The position numbers and the translations under genes are program-made. From contig DATCHW010000015.1 of the NCBI GenBank assembly GCA_036508135.1, forward strand, positions 124,001 through 188,000: DNA of 64,000 nucleotides. Reading direction: 5' to 3'. Origin of the DNA: DATCHW01 sp036508135. Its GTDB lineage: Bacteria > Bacteroidota > Ignavibacteria > Tepidaquicellales > Tepidaquicellaceae. Under the pieces are notes generated by a model. The model saw only the letters and a list, made by a program, of their open reading frames with translations, was not told the DNA's origin and ran no database searches. Positions 39,363 through 47,825 of the stretch are shown here, in pieces; positions within the stretch are counted from its first letter, which is position 1; every line of letters begins with the position of its first letter.

Positions 39363-39755
39363 TTAATAATCAAATTCTTTTTTATCATCATCGTACTGCT
39401 CTAAATGAACATCTATTCTTGATATAAGTTCCTGAATTCTGGACTTAAGGTGCTGCTTATCCTGTACGGATAACTTATTGTTGTTTGTATTTAATAACAA
39501 ATTTTTTAAATCAGAAATTTCTTTATCTTTAAAAACTGAATCTGAATTTATTTTAGATAGCTGTAATTTTAGTTCTGTAATTTTGTTGTTTAAATCCCTT
39601 AAATTGTCTTTTAAGTCTGTGTTTTCCTCCTTGATTTCTTTGTAAGTTTTAACAAAATCTTCCACTTTCCTGCAAAGTCTCTCAAGCGCCTGCTGCTGAG
39701 TTTCTTTCAGTTTTTCAAAATTATCCCTGTTTACTTCAGTTGAATTATCGTTCAT
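39363..39755 (-). CDS. Small coiled-coil protein next to zapA
   Basis: A 130-residue soluble protein, almost wholly helical. Residues 10-95 carry heptad-like leucine spacing (LKETQQQALERLCRKVEDF, then NLRDLNNKITELKLQL), so a coiled coil is near certain. No membrane segment, no motif of an enzyme. I do not recognise the family by sequence. The place between pheT (13 bases downstream of pheT's stop) and zapA recalls ZapB-like or other Z-ring-associated coiled-coil proteins, but sequence alone does not show it. Confidence 0.7.
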   Translation of the reverse strand: MNDNSTEVNRDNFEKLKETQQQALERLCRKVEDFVKTYKEIKEENTDLKDNLRDLNNKITELKLQLSKINSDSVFKDKEISDLKNLLLNTNNNKLSVQDKQHLKSRIQELISRIDVHLEQYDDDKKEFDY

Positions 39756-39768
39756 TGAATTTGTATAT

Positions 39769-42162
39769 TTAGCTTCTTAATTCAATATTTAATTCTTTTT
39801 TAAGATTACTAATTAATTTATCAACCTGCTTATTTACGTCATCATCTGTCAGAGTCCTCTCATCTGACTGAAATTCGAGCGAGAATGTCATACTTTTCTT
39901 TCCAATTCCTAATTTCCCGTCATCATATAAATCAAACAACGTTACACTCTTGAGATTTCTTCCACCCGAATTCTTTATCACTCCGGATATATCCGAATAA
40001 TGCACTTTATTTTCAACCATTAAAGCCAAATCCCTTTTTACGATGGGATATTTTGATGTTAATATGTATTCTTGCTCTGTCTTTTTTTCTTTAAAAAGAA
40101 CATCAAGATTGAGTTCACATAACAATAAATTCTTCTTAATATCAAATAATTCCAAAAATCTGTTATCTACTTTCTCTAATTTCCCAAAGACCTTATTATT
40201 TGCTTTAAGCTCAATAGTGTTAGTCATAGTATTATAATAAATATATCTCTCAATTTCAAGATTTAATTTAGACAAAAACATTTCCAGTTCACCTTTGAGG
40301 TCGGTAAGCTCAAACACATCTTCTTTGTTTGTATAATATTCCATATCGTTCCTGCCGCATAATGCAAAGCATAGATTAGTCTTTTCTCCGAACCTGTTCC
40401 CCCTATCAAAAAAAACTTTACCTATTTCAAATTGCTTTAAAGAAACATCGTTGCCGGAATTATTGATGTTGTTTTTTGCTATATCAAGCATTCCGTAAGT
40501 GAGATTTTCTCTCATCGAATTCATTTCAACTGAATTAGGATTCTCAATCTTTACAAATTTTTCGTTGAAGTGTTTAAGAATATTCGCATCCTGCTGACTA
40601 TAAGAAATAATCTCATTAAATCCTCTGCCTTTGAAATGCTCCCTAACCTCATTTTCAAATTTACGATTATCTTCCGTATTCTCAAATTTTGATGCTACAT
40701 TTATTGAGAATGAAAAATCACATTCAATTTTTTCATATCCGTATAATCTGGCAATTTCTTCAATCAAATCCGCTTCCCTTGTTATATCATATCTCCTGAA
40801 TTCCGGAATTTCGAAAATCTGGGTTTTATCTTTTTTTCCCGAAAAATTAATTTCTATTTTTCCCAATAAATTTTTAATGTCTTCATCAGTAAATTTTATA
40901 CCAAGTAATTTTTCTGCTTTTTCTTTACGAACTCCAACGAATAATTTTTCAAATTTTTCCGGATACACATCTGATAAGTTCTTACAAATTTCTCCGTTTG
41001 CAATTTGCTTAATAAGTTGTGCTGCTCTGTTTGATGCATAAACTACATTTTCTATATCTACACCTCGTTCAAATCTCTGCGAAGCATCTGTTTGAAGTCC
41101 AAGTTTTTTAGAGTTTTTTCTGATACTAATCGGATCGAAATATGCACTCTCTATGAAAATGTTTTTAGTCTTTGATGTTATTTCGGATAGTTCTCCGCCC
41201 ATAATGCCGGCAATACCTGAATAACCTTCTCCATCACAAACCATCAGGGATTTATCATTCAGAACTCTTTCTTTAGAATCGAGAGTTACAAATTTATCCC
41301 CTTCTTTAGCGGTCTTTACGATAATTTCTTTTTTTCTTATTTTATCATAATCGAAAGCGTGAAGCGGCTGCCCTGTTTCAAGCATTACGAAATTTGTAAT
41401 ATCCACAACATTGTTCAAAGGTCTTAAACCCACAGATTTCAGCCTTTCTTTAAGCCATACAGGGGAATCCTTTATTTCCACATTTTTTATTACTCTGCCG
41501 GTAAATCTTTTACAGTGTTCAGGGCTTTCAATTTTGATAGAAATCATTTCTTCAGTCTTACAATCAGACTCGATAATTTTAATTTCGGGTTTGTTTATTT
41601 TTCTATCAAAAATCGCTGCAATTTCCCGTGCCATACCTATTTGCGAGAATAGATCACCTCTGTTTGGTGTGACTCCTATTTCGAATAACACATCATTTGC
41701 TTTTATATAATCAGCAAAATGCATTCCAACCTTAGCATCTTCATCTAAAACCATAATTCCGGTATGATCTTCTGATAGTCCGATTTCATCTTCCGCACAA
41801 AGCATTCCTTCGGAAATTTCTCCGCGTATTTTAGATTTTTTAATTTCAAAATTTCCTTTGGGAACAATTGCCCCGGTTAAAGCGAGGCATACTTTCTGAC
41901 CTTTTTCAACATTTGGTGCTCCACAAACAATATCAAGTATCATTTCACCTGAATTTACTTTGCAAAGCGTTAATTTTTCTGCATTTGGATGTTTTAAAGT
42001 TTCTAAGACCTCGCCTATAACAAAATTTTTGAATTTATCAGATTCATATTCTACCGATTCAATATCGAGACCGGAAGAAATCATCAACTGCTCAAAATCT
42101 TTAAAATTTTCAATTTTGAGCCCGGGAATATATTCTAATATCCAATTTAAACTTATTTTCAT
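39769..42162 (-). CDS. pheT: Phenylalanyl-tRNA synthetase beta subunit
   Basis: The 797-residue beta subunit of the alpha2-beta2 PheRS. Domain order is standard: N-terminal helix, tRNA-binding OB-fold (about residues 40-150, motif VCGAPN), B3/B4 editing domain (about 200-380, GIMGG), B5 domain (about 395-470), the catalytic-like core (about 480-690), and the C-terminal ferredoxin-like anticodon-binding domain (SKYPIVKRDLALMV onward). No pheS is next to it: the gene upstream is a lysine-rich exported protein on the same strand. Downstream lie a coiled-coil gene (13 bases), zapA and rny. Confidence 0.96.
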   Translation of the reverse strand: MKISLNWILEYIPGLKIENFKDFEQLMISSGLDIESVEYESDKFKNFVIGEVLETLKHPNAEKLTLCKVNSGEMILDIVCGAPNVEKGQKVCLALTGAIVPKGNFEIKKSKIRGEISEGMLCAEDEIGLSEDHTGIMVLDEDAKVGMHFADYIKANDVLFEIGVTPNRGDLFSQIGMAREIAAIFDRKINKPEIKIIESDCKTEEMISIKIESPEHCKRFTGRVIKNVEIKDSPVWLKERLKSVGLRPLNNVVDITNFVMLETGQPLHAFDYDKIRKKEIIVKTAKEGDKFVTLDSKERVLNDKSLMVCDGEGYSGIAGIMGGELSEITSKTKNIFIESAYFDPISIRKNSKKLGLQTDASQRFERGVDIENVVYASNRAAQLIKQIANGEICKNLSDVYPEKFEKLFVGVRKEKAEKLLGIKFTDEDIKNLLGKIEINFSGKKDKTQIFEIPEFRRYDITREADLIEEIARLYGYEKIECDFSFSINVASKFENTEDNRKFENEVREHFKGRGFNEIISYSQQDANILKHFNEKFVKIENPNSVEMNSMRENLTYGMLDIAKNNINNSGNDVSLKQFEIGKVFFDRGNRFGEKTNLCFALCGRNDMEYYTNKEDVFELTDLKGELEMFLSKLNLEIERYIYYNTMTNTIELKANNKVFGKLEKVDNRFLELFDIKKNLLLCELNLDVLFKEKKTEQEYILTSKYPIVKRDLALMVENKVHYSDISGVIKNSGGRNLKSVTLFDLYDDGKLGIGKKSMTFSLEFQSDERTLTDDDVNKQVDKLISNLKKELNIELRS

Positions 42163-42206
42163 ACTATAAATATAAAAAATTGTAATCCCACTTTAAATAT
42201 AAAAAT

Positions 42207-42246
42207 AAAAAACCTGAATGAACTGTGTCCATTCAGGTTTTCTTTT
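42207..42246 (-). terminator. Terminator after the lysine-rich protein gene
   Basis: A perfect stem of about 12 bp (AAAACCTGAATG / CATTCAGGTTTT, loop of 9) lies 20-60 bases past the stop at 42268, with A- and T-runs on both sides. It separates the minus-strand lysine-rich protein gene from pheT, whose start lies 45 bases further on. Confidence 0.85.
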
Positions 42247-42267
42247 AAAAACCAAAGGTATCAAATA

Positions 42268-42873
42268 TTATTCACCTTCTTTTTTAGGTTCCTTTTTTAT
42301 TGGTTCCTTAACAGGTTCATTAGTTTCTTCCCTTTTATATTCTCTTCCTTTTTTCTCTGTTTTTTCAGTATCGTAGGTTTTAGGAGGAGTATATGTGTTG
42401 TTACCATTCGTGTTCGTTTTTGGAATCGATGTTTTAACGGTCGTCCTAACCCGGCTTGAACGTTTGCTATATCTTTTCTTTGAACCTCTTTTTTTCAAAG
42501 CTTTCTTTTTCGAACTACTGGATTTTTTGGATCCTTTTTTCTTACTTGTATATTTTCCTCTTTTTTTGCTCGTTTTTTTTGAAGCGGTTTTCTTCTTTGA
42601 GGAAGAAGTTTTCTTCTTACCGGTTGTTTTCTTCTTCGCAGTTGTTTTCTTCTTTTTCGAACTTGTTTTAGAGGATTTCTTTGATTTGGTGTTCTTCTTA
42701 GTACTTTTTTTCTTTTTAGAATTCGATTTTAAATTCTTTTTAGTTGTTTGTTCGGTCTTCTTGGTCGGGTTTTTACTTTGCTCTCCGTTTGCTCTCGCAT
42801 CCGAAAAACCAAACAGACTACTAAATATAAAAGAAAAAAGAATGAAAGAAGTTACCAACATTCTTTTCGTCAT
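42268..42873 (-). CDS. Exported, lysine-rich histone-H1-like low-complexity protein
   Basis: The 201-residue product has a good signal peptide (about residues 1-28, hydrophobic core then DARA), followed by about 130 residues made almost only of Lys, Ser, Thr and Gly in KKK-S/T blocks, ending in a Glu/Lys/Pro tail. The middle resembles histone H1-like and AlgP-like repeats, which normally bind DNA in the cytoplasm. Here the signal peptide says it is exported, so it might bind anionic polymers such as lipopolysaccharide, wall or extracellular DNA. I cannot assign a function. It has its own terminator and a divergent mnmA upstream. Confidence 0.75.
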   Translation of the reverse strand: MTKRMLVTSFILFSFIFSSLFGFSDARANGEQSKNPTKKTEQTTKKNLKSNSKKKKSTKKNTKSKKSSKTSSKKKKTTAKKKTTGKKKTSSSKKKTASKKTSKKRGKYTSKKKGSKKSSSSKKKALKKRGSKKRYSKRSSRVRTTVKTSIPKTNTNGNNTYTPPKTYDTEKTEKKGREYKREETNEPVKEPIKKEPKKEGE

Positions 42874-42985
42874 GCTTATTACTCCTTTTTAAATTTCTAA
42901 AGATTAGACAACTTAATTTAATCAATTTAAAGAAACAATTCATTTTTTCACTTTCAACTTGGTTTATCTTTAAATATTTTAAAAT

Positions 42986-44092
42986 ATGGCTAAAAACAGC
43001 GTATATAATAAGACTGTTGTTGTTGCAATGAGCGGCGGAGTGGATTCTTCGGTAGCAGCAGCTTTATTAAAAGAGGAAGGATACAGTCTCATTGGGGTTA
43101 CATTAAAGACCTGGGGATTTGATGATTTTCCTGAAAAAGATTCAGGATGCTGCTCGCTTGAGACTATTTATAACGCAAAAAACGTATCTGAACAGCTTGG
43201 TTTCCCTCATTATACACTTGATTTTACGGAACGATTTAATGAAACGGTGATTACAAATTTCATTGATGAATATATGAAGGGGCATACTCCCAATCCCTGC
43301 GTGCTTTGTAATAAAGTAATTAAATGGGGGGCTCTGCTTGAAAAAGCAGAATCGCTGGGGGCTGATTACATTGCAACCGGACATTATGCTAAATTGCGGT
43401 ATAACGAAAACAGTAAAAGATATAATATCGCTGTATCAGGGGATAATAAAAAAGACCAAACATATGCATTATGGCGTCTCTCCCAATACGCTCTGAGTAA
43501 AACTTTATTCCCTCTCAGTCATTTTAATAAAACCAAAATAAGGGAAATTGCAAAAGAGATGAACTTAAAGCCGGCTGAAACTCCTGATTCACAGGAAATC
43601 TGCTTTGTCCCTGACAATAACTATCGTGAACTTTTACAAATAAGAGTTCCTGATTTGGATTTAAAATATGGTAACGGGGACATTATTTATAAAGGTAATA
43701 GAATAGGAAAGCATAAAGGCTTTGCATATTATACTATTGGACAAAGAAAAGGTCTGAACGTATCTCTCGGAAAGCCGGTATATGTATCTAAAATTGATGC
43801 TGAGAATAATATTGTCTTTGTTGACGACGAAAATTATTTATATAATCCGGGTTTTATTACTAAAGAAATAAATCTTATGTTATATGAAAAACTTGATAAG
43901 CCGGTATCTGCCAAAGTGAAAATCCGTTATAAAGACGAAGGTTCTGACGCTATCGTTGAACAAGTTGATGATGAGAGAATAAAAGTAATTTTTAATAAAC
44001 CGAAAAAGTCGATAACACCGGGACAATCAGCTGTTTTTTATATAGGGGAAGACGTACTCGGAGGTGGAATTATTGACGAAGTGATATCTTAA
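42986..44092 (+). CDS. mnmA: tRNA-specific 2-thiouridylase
   Basis: MnmA puts the 2-thio group on the wobble uridine of tRNA-Lys, -Glu and -Gln. The 368-residue protein has the N-terminal PP-loop SGGVDSSVAA (residues about 15-24), the first catalytic cysteine in PNPCVLCNKVIKWG, the ATGHYAK motif, GQRKGL, and the second cysteine in PDSQEICFVP. The C-terminal beta domain ends in GGGIIDEV. The last 20 codons recur, diverged, at 50130-50196, and a 6-kb accessory island lies between the two copies. It is divergent from the lysine-rich protein gene. Confidence 0.95.
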   Translation: MAKNSVYNKTVVVAMSGGVDSSVAAALLKEEGYSLIGVTLKTWGFDDFPEKDSGCCSLETIYNAKNVSEQLGFPHYTLDFTERFNETVITNFIDEYMKGHTPNPCVLCNKVIKWGALLEKAESLGADYIATGHYAKLRYNENSKRYNIAVSGDNKKDQTYALWRLSQYALSKTLFPLSHFNKTKIREIAKEMNLKPAETPDSQEICFVPDNNYRELLQIRVPDLDLKYGNGDIIYKGNRIGKHKGFAYYTIGQRKGLNVSLGKPVYVSKIDAENNIVFVDDENYLYNPGFITKEINLMLYEKLDKPVSAKVKIRYKDEGSDAIVEQVDDERIKVIFNKPKKSITPGQSAVFYIGEDVLGGGIIDEVIS

Positions 44093-44144
44093 TAGAACAG
44101 ATAACTTGTTGAGTGAAGCGGGGTACCCACCGGGTCAATCCCGA

Positions 44145-44246
44145 TTCCCCCTCTGGTTACAATGCTCTGCGTTGTAACCTTACATTTCCGCTCATTTCCC
44201 CCTCTGGTTACAATGCTCTGCGTTGTAACCTTACATTTCCGCTCAT
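44145..44246. repeat. Two tandem copies of a 51-bp hairpin repeat
   Basis: Two head-to-tail copies (44145-44195 and 44196-44246) look identical. Each contains an 11-bp inverted repeat (GGTTACAATGC / GCGTTGTAACC, one T-G wobble, loop TCT). A related half (TTGTAACCGCAGAGC) occurs at about 48479-48494. They lie 53 bases after mnmA at the left end of the accessory island. Confidence 0.9.
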
Positions 44247-44723
44247 TCAAGTTTGTCGAATTTAATCCTCCCCCTTTTTATCATTCCTGCCTCCGAGCCG
44301 GAATCCGGTTCTTACATCACTTCCCCCTTCGGAGGGGGATTAGGGGGATGATTTTTTCGCCCTTGTTGGTGTTTAAGCGAAGCGCCACCAACAAGAATGA
44401 TATAACCTGTGCTGTCAGGTGTTTCCACCTGACAGATGATAAATTTTCATACATAGACATCGGTCTACCCATCTGTTTTTTTCTCTATTATATCTTTCAC
44501 AATAAATCCTTATTTTTTATTAAAAACCGATTATATGCCTTTAAGCTGGAACGAGATAAAAAATCGTGCAATTAAGTTTTCCAAAGAATGGGAGAATGTC
44601 TCATCAGAAAAAGCTAAGCCAAATCATTACAGAATTTTAACACGAACTAATTCTATATCTTTACAAATAAAGGTACTACAAGTTTATTAATTTTAAGAAA
44701 TTTATAAATTTATTTTCAAAAAT
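44247..44723. repeat. Intergenic cluster of three further strong hairpins; no gene
   Basis: This stretch holds three different near-perfect hairpins: CCCCCT/AGGGGG with a TCGG loop (44323-44338), CTTGTTGGTG/CACCAACAAG with a 14-base loop (44362-44395) and CTGTCAGGTG/CACCTGACAG with a TTTC loop (44412-44435). The open frame over 44162-44575 is only the translation of these repeats. From 44440 to the gene at 44724 the sequence is AT-rich without clear structure. Confidence 0.8.
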
Positions 44724-45197
44724 ATGAATATTAATATTACAACACTAGTAATTCCCTTATTAAGTATCTTCGGATCAGTTATTTTATCGGTCCTTGGTTC
44801 TTTTCTTTATTTAAGACAAGCGAAGATTGACTTAAAGAAGGAATATGAGAAGCGTTTTAATGAAAAGAGATGGAATACATACAATATATTTACAGAAAAT
44901 GTTATTAAAGTTATTAAACTTTTATCAGAGGAACATGACAATTCGATTAATGATTTAAACTTAGGTTTCCAAAAATTTGTTGCCGAATTTTTGTTGGTAG
45001 GTTCTGATGCAGTTGTTACTTCTTATAAAGAATGGCGAGTATTATCACATGTAAATGGTCCAAGGGAAAGAGAGACAATGGAAGCATTATTTAATGTTGT
45101 GATTGAAATGAGAAAGGATTTAGGAAATCAATATACTAAGGTCAAACTGCAAGATTTACTTGGAATGATTGTTCCTAATTATCGGAGATCACTCTAA
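44724..45197 (+). CDS. Small membrane-anchored coiled-coil protein, function unknown
   Basis: I do not recognise the family. The 157-residue protein has one N-terminal transmembrane helix (about residues 8-30) and a basic, helical cytoplasmic part (KKEYEKRFNEKRWNTYNIF and onward) with several more helices. The shape, one anchor and then a soluble helical domain of about 120 residues, is common among small effector or partner proteins in defence-rich regions, but no motif supports a specific job. It is the first gene of the island and is followed after 63 bases by the nuclease-like gene on the same strand. Confidence 0.6.
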   Translation: MNINITTLVIPLLSIFGSVILSVLGSFLYLRQAKIDLKKEYEKRFNEKRWNTYNIFTENVIKVIKLLSEEHDNSINDLNLGFQKFVAEFLLVGSDAVVTSYKEWRVLSHVNGPRERETMEALFNVVIEMRKDLGNQYTKVKLQDLLGMIVPNYRRSL

Positions 45198-45260
45198 TAA
45201 TTGAGGTTGTCATTGTTAAGCATACAATAAAAATAAATTTATAAAAACAAATAATAATTA

Positions 45261-46052
45261 ATGAAGGAATTAAATTATCCAGATATCCTTAAGGTAGAAG
45301 ATACATTTAATGAATTTGTACTCTCTGTAGGTGGACGACTTGTAAAAGATCTAATTGCTGATAATTCAAATCCTGACTTGAACGCTGATTATTTTTTTGA
45401 AAACCAAGAATTTATAATTGCAGAGTTGAAATGTTTACAAAAAGATGGCTTAAGTGAAGATAAAGGAAATAACAGATTATTAGAAATTACAAAAAATGTT
45501 TTTGAAGGTAAATCGACAAATAAAAGAGAAATATTTTTATGGACATTGGGATTGATTCCAATGCCAAAAGAAATTTTTAACGGTATACGAAAAATTGTAA
45601 GGAGAGCTTTTGAAACACATGTTAAAAAAGCTCAAAAGCAAATAAGAGCTACAAAAATAATGTTAAATAGTCCTAATGCTAAAGGAATAATATTGTTATG
45701 TAATGATGGATATTATTCATTAGATCCTTCTTTAATGTTTGGCTTTTTATGTGAATTGATGCAAGACAATTTTAAAAAATCAAATGAAATCGATGCCGTA
45801 GTTTATTTCACAGTAAATATTCCTTCAAAAGATGATACGGATAAGTATGAATTGATGGTTTGGATACCCGCATATAAAACAGATAATAGTCCTCTTGGAA
45901 ATTTTGTAAATAATTTAGGAAAAAAGTGGTGGAAATTCTACAAAAAGAAAATTGGGGAAGAAAACCTAGATACTCCACATTATACTGGTCAAAATGCTTT
46001 AGATAAATTAAAACAATTAAAAACAATAAAAAAGAAAAAGGTAAAAAAATAA
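45261..46052 (+). CDS. Putative PD-(D/E)XK-like nuclease-fold protein
   Basis: A 263-residue soluble protein. The N-terminal third reads like a PD-(D/E)XK nuclease core: a helix, then N-A-D43-Y-F-F, a strand and E55-L-K57 (the D ... E-x-K pattern with correct spacing), then a helix. The middle contains QKQIRATKIM before a buried strand KGIILLCNDGY, fitting the next helix and strand of the fold. The C-terminal tail is Lys-rich. Nuclease activity is inference from the motif alone; target and partner are unknown. The stop is followed at once, in another frame, by a remnant of an MmeI-type methylase, so the gene lies at a recombination junction. Confidence 0.55.
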   Translation: MKELNYPDILKVEDTFNEFVLSVGGRLVKDLIADNSNPDLNADYFFENQEFIIAELKCLQKDGLSEDKGNNRLLEITKNVFEGKSTNKREIFLWTLGLIPMPKEIFNGIRKIVRRAFETHVKKAQKQIRATKIMLNSPNAKGIILLCNDGYYSLDPSLMFGFLCELMQDNFKKSNEIDAVVYFTVNIPSKDDTDKYELMVWIPAYKTDNSPLGNFVNNLGKKWWKFYKKKIGEENLDTPHYTGQNALDKLKQLKTIKKKKVKK

Positions 46053-46300
46053 AGGAATTGAGACAGGAAGTTTTGAACTTAAGAAAAGAATATCCAGACA
46101 GTAGTCTTGCAGACTTATACGACCCGATTTCAATGTGGAAGGAACTCGTGGATGCATATAAACACCTTGATAAAGAGGTTGACCTCTTCTACCGTCCTCA
46201 GCCATTCCCGACAGAGCTCTCCCGCCTCGAATTCCTCTTCGACTTCTACAAAAAATACACAACCCCAATGTTCGCAGAAGAGAAGAAGAAAAAGAGATAA
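46052..46300 (+). pseudogene. Remnant of an MmeI-like (type IIG) DNA methyltransferase C-terminus
   Basis: The open frame, best start TTG at 46058, encodes about 80 residues that match the very end of MmeI-family restriction-methylation proteins and related class I DNA methyltransferases: a short helix, then SSLADLYDP, the 'LDKEVDLFYR' helix, and RLEFLFDFYKKYT. No methylase core (NPPF motif, SAM site) exists upstream, where the nuclease-like gene ends instead. The frame is conserved but has no start or ribosome site of its own. I read it as the tail left when the rest of an RM gene was lost or replaced. Confidence 0.72.
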
Positions 46301-46536
46301 TATTTTCAAGAGGGTTTTAATAATGTGATGAAACTTGGCGATTTAAAATTAGCAAAATAATTTTAAATAAGGAGAAATAAAACGAATATAACAGAAATAA
46401 AAATATTATTTATTATGAGATTGAATTATGTGTTTGTGGAAATCCAGGAAAAGATTTATTGATGATTAAGAATATAATGAAAAAAATTAATACTTCAGAA
46501 AGTAGAAATATAAAATTTTAAAAATAATTATCTATT
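46301..46536. other. Intergenic region, AT-rich, no gene seen
   Basis: The stretch between the methylase remnant and the zinc-ribbon gene is very AT-rich. There is no convincing open frame, hairpin or repeat. It may hold the promoter of the next gene. Confidence 0.4.
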
Positions 46537-47373
46537 ATGAAATTTCAGTCTGCAAGATGTCCAAGTTGTAACGGGGAGCTTCAAGTTCCCGAGGAGAAAG
46601 ATATTGTAAAATGTATGTATTGTGGAAATTCAATAATCGTTAGAGAAGTAATAAATCAAAATATTCCTAAAGAGAATTTTATGAACCTTGCCGAGACAGA
46701 ACTTAAACTGGAAAATTTTGAAAAAGCCCTCGAATATTACAATAAAGTATTAGAGATAAATCCTCAAAGTTATATTGCATGGTGTTATAAGGCAGCAACT
46801 GCTGTTGCAATTAATGCACAAAATGGTGTTTTCAGATTTAGTGATGAAGTATTAATTTATTTTAATAACGCAATGAAATACGCTTCAGAGGAAGGAAAAA
46901 TCGTTATAAAAAAATCTTTATTACCATATTTATTAGATAAAAATCTTGTGGTTGCCGTAGATTCATCAGAATTCAGCAATTATATGAAAAAAGCTATGAG
47001 GGAACCATATGTTGATAAGTTGAAAAAAGTATTAGAATATTTTCCAGAAGACGAGATGATTTTGAAAAGAATTGATGAAATAAATCAAGAAATACAAGTA
47101 TTGAATAGATTAATAAACAAAGAAAAAACAGAAGAAAAAGAAAAAAAAGAAAAATCTGAAAAAGAAAACCGCAGATATAAGCGAAAAGAATCCAACAAGC
47201 AATGGCTTGGGGCATTTATTTCTCTTGGGACTGTTTTAGGTCTTATTTTAGCATTAGTAAATATTAATGAAGGAAATACAAAAATAGGACCATGGTGGAT
47301 TTTTATTGGTGTGTTTATTGGTATTATGACATATATAATATTTGCAACAATAAGATATTTAATCGAAGAATAA
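46537..47373 (+). CDS. Zinc-ribbon / TPR protein with two C-terminal transmembrane helices
   Basis: The 278-residue protein begins with a zinc ribbon (C8, C11, C26 and C29 in a CPSC...CMYC arrangement), followed by a TPR repeat pair (about residues 48-80: AETELKLENFEKALEYYNKVLEINP), then a helical region, a Lys/Glu-rich coiled linker (about 200-222), and two transmembrane helices near the C-terminus (about 228-248 and 253-275). It should sit in the inner membrane with the zinc ribbon and TPR in the cytoplasm. No known function; TPR plus zinc ribbon suggests a binding scaffold. It lies inside the island with no obvious operon partner. Confidence 0.65.
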   Translation: MKFQSARCPSCNGELQVPEEKDIVKCMYCGNSIIVREVINQNIPKENFMNLAETELKLENFEKALEYYNKVLEINPQSYIAWCYKAATAVAINAQNGVFRFSDEVLIYFNNAMKYASEEGKIVIKKSLLPYLLDKNLVVAVDSSEFSNYMKKAMREPYVDKLKKVLEYFPEDEMILKRIDEINQEIQVLNRLINKEKTEEKEKKEKSEKENRRYKRKESNKQWLGAFISLGTVLGLILALVNINEGNTKIGPWWIFIGVFIGIMTYIIFATIRYLIEE

Positions 47374-47523
47374 TTGCTGATGAATTTGTAATGTTTTGAT
47401 GGAAATTGACAAATGAATTTCTTAAATTTGTATATAAAAGAAAATACCCATGTAAAATAGAAAGCGTTTTGATAATAATAGTATAAACTAATTAACTTTA
47501 TTAATTAACTAAATAAATATAAA

Positions 47524-47718
47524 ATGAGTACTTTTATTCCTTGCCAAAATTGTAAAAATGAATTTCCTTCAGACTTCACCTGGTTTATTTGTGATAAATG
47601 TGGATTTAGAATATGTATGTCATGTTTAGGCTCTCATACGGGGCAATATAGTACAGGTGGTCACAAGTGTAGTCAATGTGCTTTTGGTACGATGTACATA
47701 TCAATAGGTATTAAATAA
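47524..47718 (+). CDS. Small cysteine-rich zinc-finger protein
   Basis: A 64-residue protein with four CxxC pairs (C7/C10, C23/C26, C31/C34, C49/C52) and a conserved histidine, enough for two zinc sites like those of a double zinc ribbon or RING-like finger. Nothing else is present. It is 150 bases after the zinc-ribbon/TPR gene, and the two may act together, but this is only position. I do not recognise the family. The regular cysteine spacing makes it a likely real gene despite its size. Confidence 0.6.
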   Translation: MSTFIPCQNCKNEFPSDFTWFICDKCGFRICMSCLGSHTGQYSTGGHKCSQCAFGTMYISIGIK

Positions 47719-47825
47719 ATTTTCTTTTATTTTAATAATTAAGCATTTGAAAGAGGGAAATAATATTAAAAAACTTTTATTACGAAAGTTTTTCTTACCT
47801 AATATATTATGTCATTGGGACTAAA
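47719..47825. other. Intergenic region
   Basis: AT-rich, with no gene seen; it precedes the decayed HigB sequence. Confidence 0.4.

Noticed and set aside
42395..42892. 165-codon frame opposite the lysine-rich protein
   Set aside because: It is a Phe/Leu-rich mirror of the Lys codons on the other strand and has no independent support.
44162..44575. 137-codon open frame after mnmA
   Set aside because: Its first part is the translation of two identical 51-bp hairpin repeats, with no ribosome site, no family motif and unlike neighbouring coding sequence.
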